Source of the DNA: Paracoccaceae bacterium
GTDB lineage: Bacteria > Pseudomonadota > Alphaproteobacteria > Rhodobacterales > Rhodobacteraceae
Length of the DNA stretch: 7,724 nucleotides
Assembly: GCA_030626365.1 (NCBI GenBank)
Contig: DAOUPC010000128.1
Span: 1 to 7,724, forward strand
Direction: 5' to 3'
Shown here: piece after piece, positions 5,153 to 7,724 of the stretch
How the letters are laid out: each line of letters starts with the position of its first letter
Numbering within the stretch: position 1 is the stretch's first letter
Notes under the pieces: generated by a model
The model's input: the letters and a program-made list of their open reading frames with translations, nothing else
The model's database searches: none
Told to the model about the DNA's origin: nothing
Made by a program: the position numbers and the translations under genes

Positions 5153-7724
5153 TCACACCACCATCTGGGCGGCCTTTTTCAGGTCAACCGAAACCAGTTG
5201 CGACACGCCCTGTTCAGCCATTGTCACCCCGAACAGCCGATCCATCCTGCTCATCGTGACCGCGTGATGGGTGATGATCAGGAACCGTGTATCGGTTTGG
5301 CGGCACATCTCGTCCAGCAGATCGCAGAACCTTGTGACATTGGCGTCATCCAGCGGTGCGTCCACCTCGTCCAGCACACAGATCGGGGCCGGGTTGGCCA
5401 GAAACACACCAAAGATCAGCGCCATCGCCGTCAGCGTCTGCTCGCCACCCGACAACAACGACAGGGTGCTAAGTTTCTTGCCCGGTGGCTGGCACATGAT
5501 TTCCAGGCCAGCCTCCAGCGGGTCTTCGCTCTCGATCATCACAAGGTTGGCCTCGCCGCCCCCAAACAGATGGGTGAACAGCATGGTGAAATTGGAATTC
5601 ACCTGTTCGAACGCGGTCAGAAGCCTTTCACGGCCTTCGCGGTTCAGGCCGGAAATGCCGCCGCGCAGGGTCTTGATCGCCTCTTCCAGATCGGTCTTTT
5701 CGTGGTCCAGCGTGTCATGTTCCTGCTGCACTTCGCTGGCGTCCTCATCGGCCCGCAGGTTCACCGCGCCCAGCGCATCGCGCTGGCGTTTGTGCCGGTT
5801 CACTTCCGCCTCCAGCGCCTCGGCATCCGGTATCGTGTCCGGGGCAACGTCCAACTGATTAAGTAGCTGGTTTGGGGTCAGTTGCTGATCTTCGGCAATC
5901 CGTTCACCGGCGTGCATCACGGTTTCGCGTGCCGCTTGCGCGCGCGCTTCGGCCCCGGCGCGTGCTTCGCGTGCCTGGGACGCCAACCGCTCGGCGTCAC
6001 GCTCGCCTTGCACGGCGGCCCGCTGTGCGGCCTCGCCTGCGGCCAGTTTGTCGGCGGCGGCGGCGCGGCGCCCCTCGGCCCCGGTGATCGTGCGCGCCAA
6101 TTCTTCCCTTTGGGTGGCGATCGTGGCGGGCAGCGCGCTGGCCTCGTTCAGTTCCTGTTCCGATGCGGCCTTGCGCCCGGCCAGTTCACCAATCCGGGTT
6201 TCAGCCGTTTCCAGACGGTGCCGCCAGCCGCTAAGATCCTTGGTCACTTCCTGCGACCGCCTTGTGCGCGCCTCGCCCTCGCGGCGCAATTCGTCATGCG
6301 CCGACCGACGGGTCAGCATGGTGATCCGCGCCGCCTCGACCGTGTGTTTGATATCTTCAACCTCGGCCCGCGCGCTGTCCAGATCACCCAGATCGCTCAA
6401 CCCGGTCTTGGCCTCGGACAGTTGCGACCGGGCCGCCATTGCGTCCTCGTGATGTCGGTTCACCGCCAGTTTTAGGGTCTCAAGGTGCCCCTCTGACAGG
6501 TTTCGCTCGGCCTCGGCGCGGCTTAGGGCGCGGGCGGCGTTGGCCACGTTCTGATCTGCCTCGCGCCGGGCCAGACGCGCGGCCTTGTCTGCCTCTGTCA
6601 CCTCGATCAACCGGCGGCTAAGCAATTCGTGCGCCTGCTTTGCGCCCTCGGCCCGTGCCCCGACCCGCTCCATTTCCTGTTTCAGCGCCTCAAGCCGGTT
6701 CAACTGTTCCAACCGCAAGGCCGCCGCACTTGGCGCGTCCTCGGCCCAGGCGCGGTACCCGTCCCAGCGCCACAAATCCCCCTCGGTCGATACCAGCCGC
6801 TGACCCGGTTGAAGCTGCGCCTGCAACCCATCCCCGATATCGCCGTCCACCAGACCAATCTGGGCAATGCGCCGGCCCAGTACCGCAGGCCCCGACACAT
6901 AACGCGCCAGCGGGCTTACCCCATCCGGCAACGCCTGATCCCGGTCATACCCCGGCACAGGCACCCAACCCGACGGGCCATCTGCCTCGACCAGAGGCGC
7001 GCGCAGATCATCGGCCAGCGCCGCCCCCAGCGCCTTTTCATAGCCCGGTTCCACCTTCATCTGGTCCAGCACCTGACCACCATCAGACCCATCGCGGGCC
7101 ACCAGACGGGCCAGCGCTGCCATCTCGGCCCTTAGCGCGCCCGCCTCGCCTTCGGCCTCGGATCGTTGCGCGCGGGCCTCGGCCTCGCGGGCCTGGGTGT
7201 CGGCGCGGGCCTCGTCCGCCGTGGCCAGGTCATGCTCGGCCTGATCCGCCGCCAAAAGGGCCACCGCTTCGGCCCCCTGCGCCGCCTCAAAGTCCGCCGA
7301 GGCACGGGTCAGGGTCGCCTGCGATTCCTGCACGGCACCCTGTGCCTTTTCTGCCTCGCCTTCGGAACGGGCCAGCGTCTTGCGGCTGTCATCCAGCAAC
7401 CTTTGCGCCGACTGATGCCGGGCCGCCAACCGGGCCACATCCTCGGTCACCTGCGACAGGTGCGCTTCGCGGTCCTGCAACACCACGGCCGCCTCGCGGG
7501 CCTGTTCCGCCGCACCGTCCAGCTTTGCCTCGTGGCCCTCGCCTGCCTTGGCCAGTTCCCTTGCCTCCCATTCCAGCCGCTCGATCGTCTCTCCGGCATC
7601 GCGGTTCAATCCGGTTTCACGATCAATATCACGACCCATCTGGTCGATCCGCGCATTCAGGGTTTCAATGGTCTGGCGCGCGCGGTCCTCTTGGTCGGCC
7701 AGCGTGTCGCGCTGTACCATCAGG
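5153..7724 (-). CDS. smc: Chromosome segregation ATPase SMC (C-terminal part, 5' end beyond the window)
   Basis: The frame is open to the window edge and gives about 857 residues; full bacterial SMC is near 1,150, so about 300 N-terminal residues with the Walker A head are missing. Counting from the Met at 7720, residues 1-195 are coiled coil rich in A, E, R and Q, about 196-335 the hinge, and about 336-640 the returning coiled coil. The C-terminal head follows, with LGAVNLRA at 650-657, the ABC signature LSGGEQ at 756-761, Walker B ICVLDEVD at 780-787 with the D-loop next, and the switch histidine region ITHHA at 816-820. SMC dimerises through the hinge and, with ScpA and ScpB (not present here), uses ATP to extrude DNA loops and organise the chromosome. 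The Met at 7720 is internal, not the start. Rad50 or MukB are excluded by hinge type and head motifs. The YbjN-type gene follows 74 bases after the stop, with no clear terminator between. Confidence 0.96.
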   Translation of the reverse strand, partial: LMVQRDTLADQEDRARQTIETLNARIDQMGRDIDRETGLNRDAGETIERLEWEARELAKAGEGHEAKLDGAAEQAREAAVVLQDREAHLSQVTEDVARLAARHQSAQRLLDDSRKTLARSEGEAEKAQGAVQESQATLTRASADFEAAQGAEAVALLAADQAEHDLATADEARADTQAREAEARAQRSEAEGEAGALRAEMAALARLVARDGSDGGQVLDQMKVEPGYEKALGAALADDLRAPLVEADGPSGWVPVPGYDRDQALPDGVSPLARYVSGPAVLGRRIAQIGLVDGDIGDGLQAQLQPGQRLVSTEGDLWRWDGYRAWAEDAPSAAALRLEQLNRLEALKQEMERVGARAEGAKQAHELLSRRLIEVTEADKAARLARREADQNVANAARALSRAEAERNLSEGHLETLKLAVNRHHEDAMAARSQLSEAKTGLSDLGDLDSARAEVEDIKHTVEAARITMLTRRSAHDELRREGEARTRRSQEVTKDLSGWRHRLETAETRIGELAGRKAASEQELNEASALPATIATQREELARTITGAEGRRAAAADKLAAGEAAQRAAVQGERDAERLASQAREARAGAEARAQAARETVMHAGERIAEDQQLTPNQLLNQLDVAPDTIPDAEALEAEVNRHKRQRDALGAVNLRADEDASEVQQEHDTLDHEKTDLEEAIKTLRGGISGLNREGRERLLTAFEQVNSNFTMLFTHLFGGGEANLVMIESEDPLEAGLEIMCQPPGKKLSTLSLLSGGEQTLTAMALIFGVFLANPAPICVLDEVDAPLDDANVTRFCDLLDEMCRQTDTRFLIITHHAVTMSRMDRLFGVTMAEQGVSQLVSVDLKKAAQMVV

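Noticed and set aside
5271..7135. Several plus-strand open frames opposite smc (for example 5271-5858, 5882-6475, 6629-7135)
   Set aside because: All are antisense to smc, lack domains, and have the R/S/P/A-rich composition typical of the reverse frames of a GC-rich coiled-coil gene.
5156..7720. Repeated GCC/GCG/CTC/GAG-rich stretches in smc as a DNA repeat or hairpin array
   Set aside because: They encode the Ala/Glu/Arg heptads of the coiled coil and show no exact repeat unit.

Overview
The window looks like ordinary chromosomal sequence from an alphaproteobacterium, most likely a Rhodobacterales (Rhodobacter/Roseobacter-type) species. I base this on GC-rich codon use, an SMC protein with the short alphaproteobacterial hinge, a cytochrome c-fused membrane urate oxidase (PuuD), and TamA with the VRGQPF form of the Omp85 motif. 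The assignment comes from recognising protein families by eye, not from a database search.

Layout, left to right. (1) Positions 1-308, minus strand: the first 102 codons of tamB, cut off by the window edge. Its apparent TTG start overlaps the tamA stop. (2) Positions 305-2122, minus: tamA, an outer-membrane Omp85 barrel with a signal peptide and POTRA region. TamA and TamB form the translocation and assembly module spanning the envelope. (3) Positions 2313-3542, minus: puuD, an eight-helix membrane urate oxidase carrying a C-terminal cytochrome c domain. (4) Positions 3639-4556, plus: a LysR-type regulator transcribed divergently from puuD across a 96-base gap, and so the best candidate for its regulator. 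(5) Positions 4611-5078, minus: a small exported YbjN-domain protein. (6) Positions 5153-7724, minus: the C-terminal three quarters of the chromosome-segregation ATPase SMC. Its N-terminal head with Walker A lies beyond the right edge.

The genes form three loosely related units: an envelope assembly operon (tamA-tamB), a urate oxidation divergon (puuD with its LysR neighbour), and smc followed by ybjN. All intergenic gaps are under 200 bases. I see no tRNA, rRNA, CRISPR array, insertion sequence, phage gene or convincing factor-independent terminator. I did not find an undescribed system. The points most worth checking are the puuD/LysR divergon with its 10-base-phased direct repeat, the compact SMC hinge, and the TTG start of tamB.
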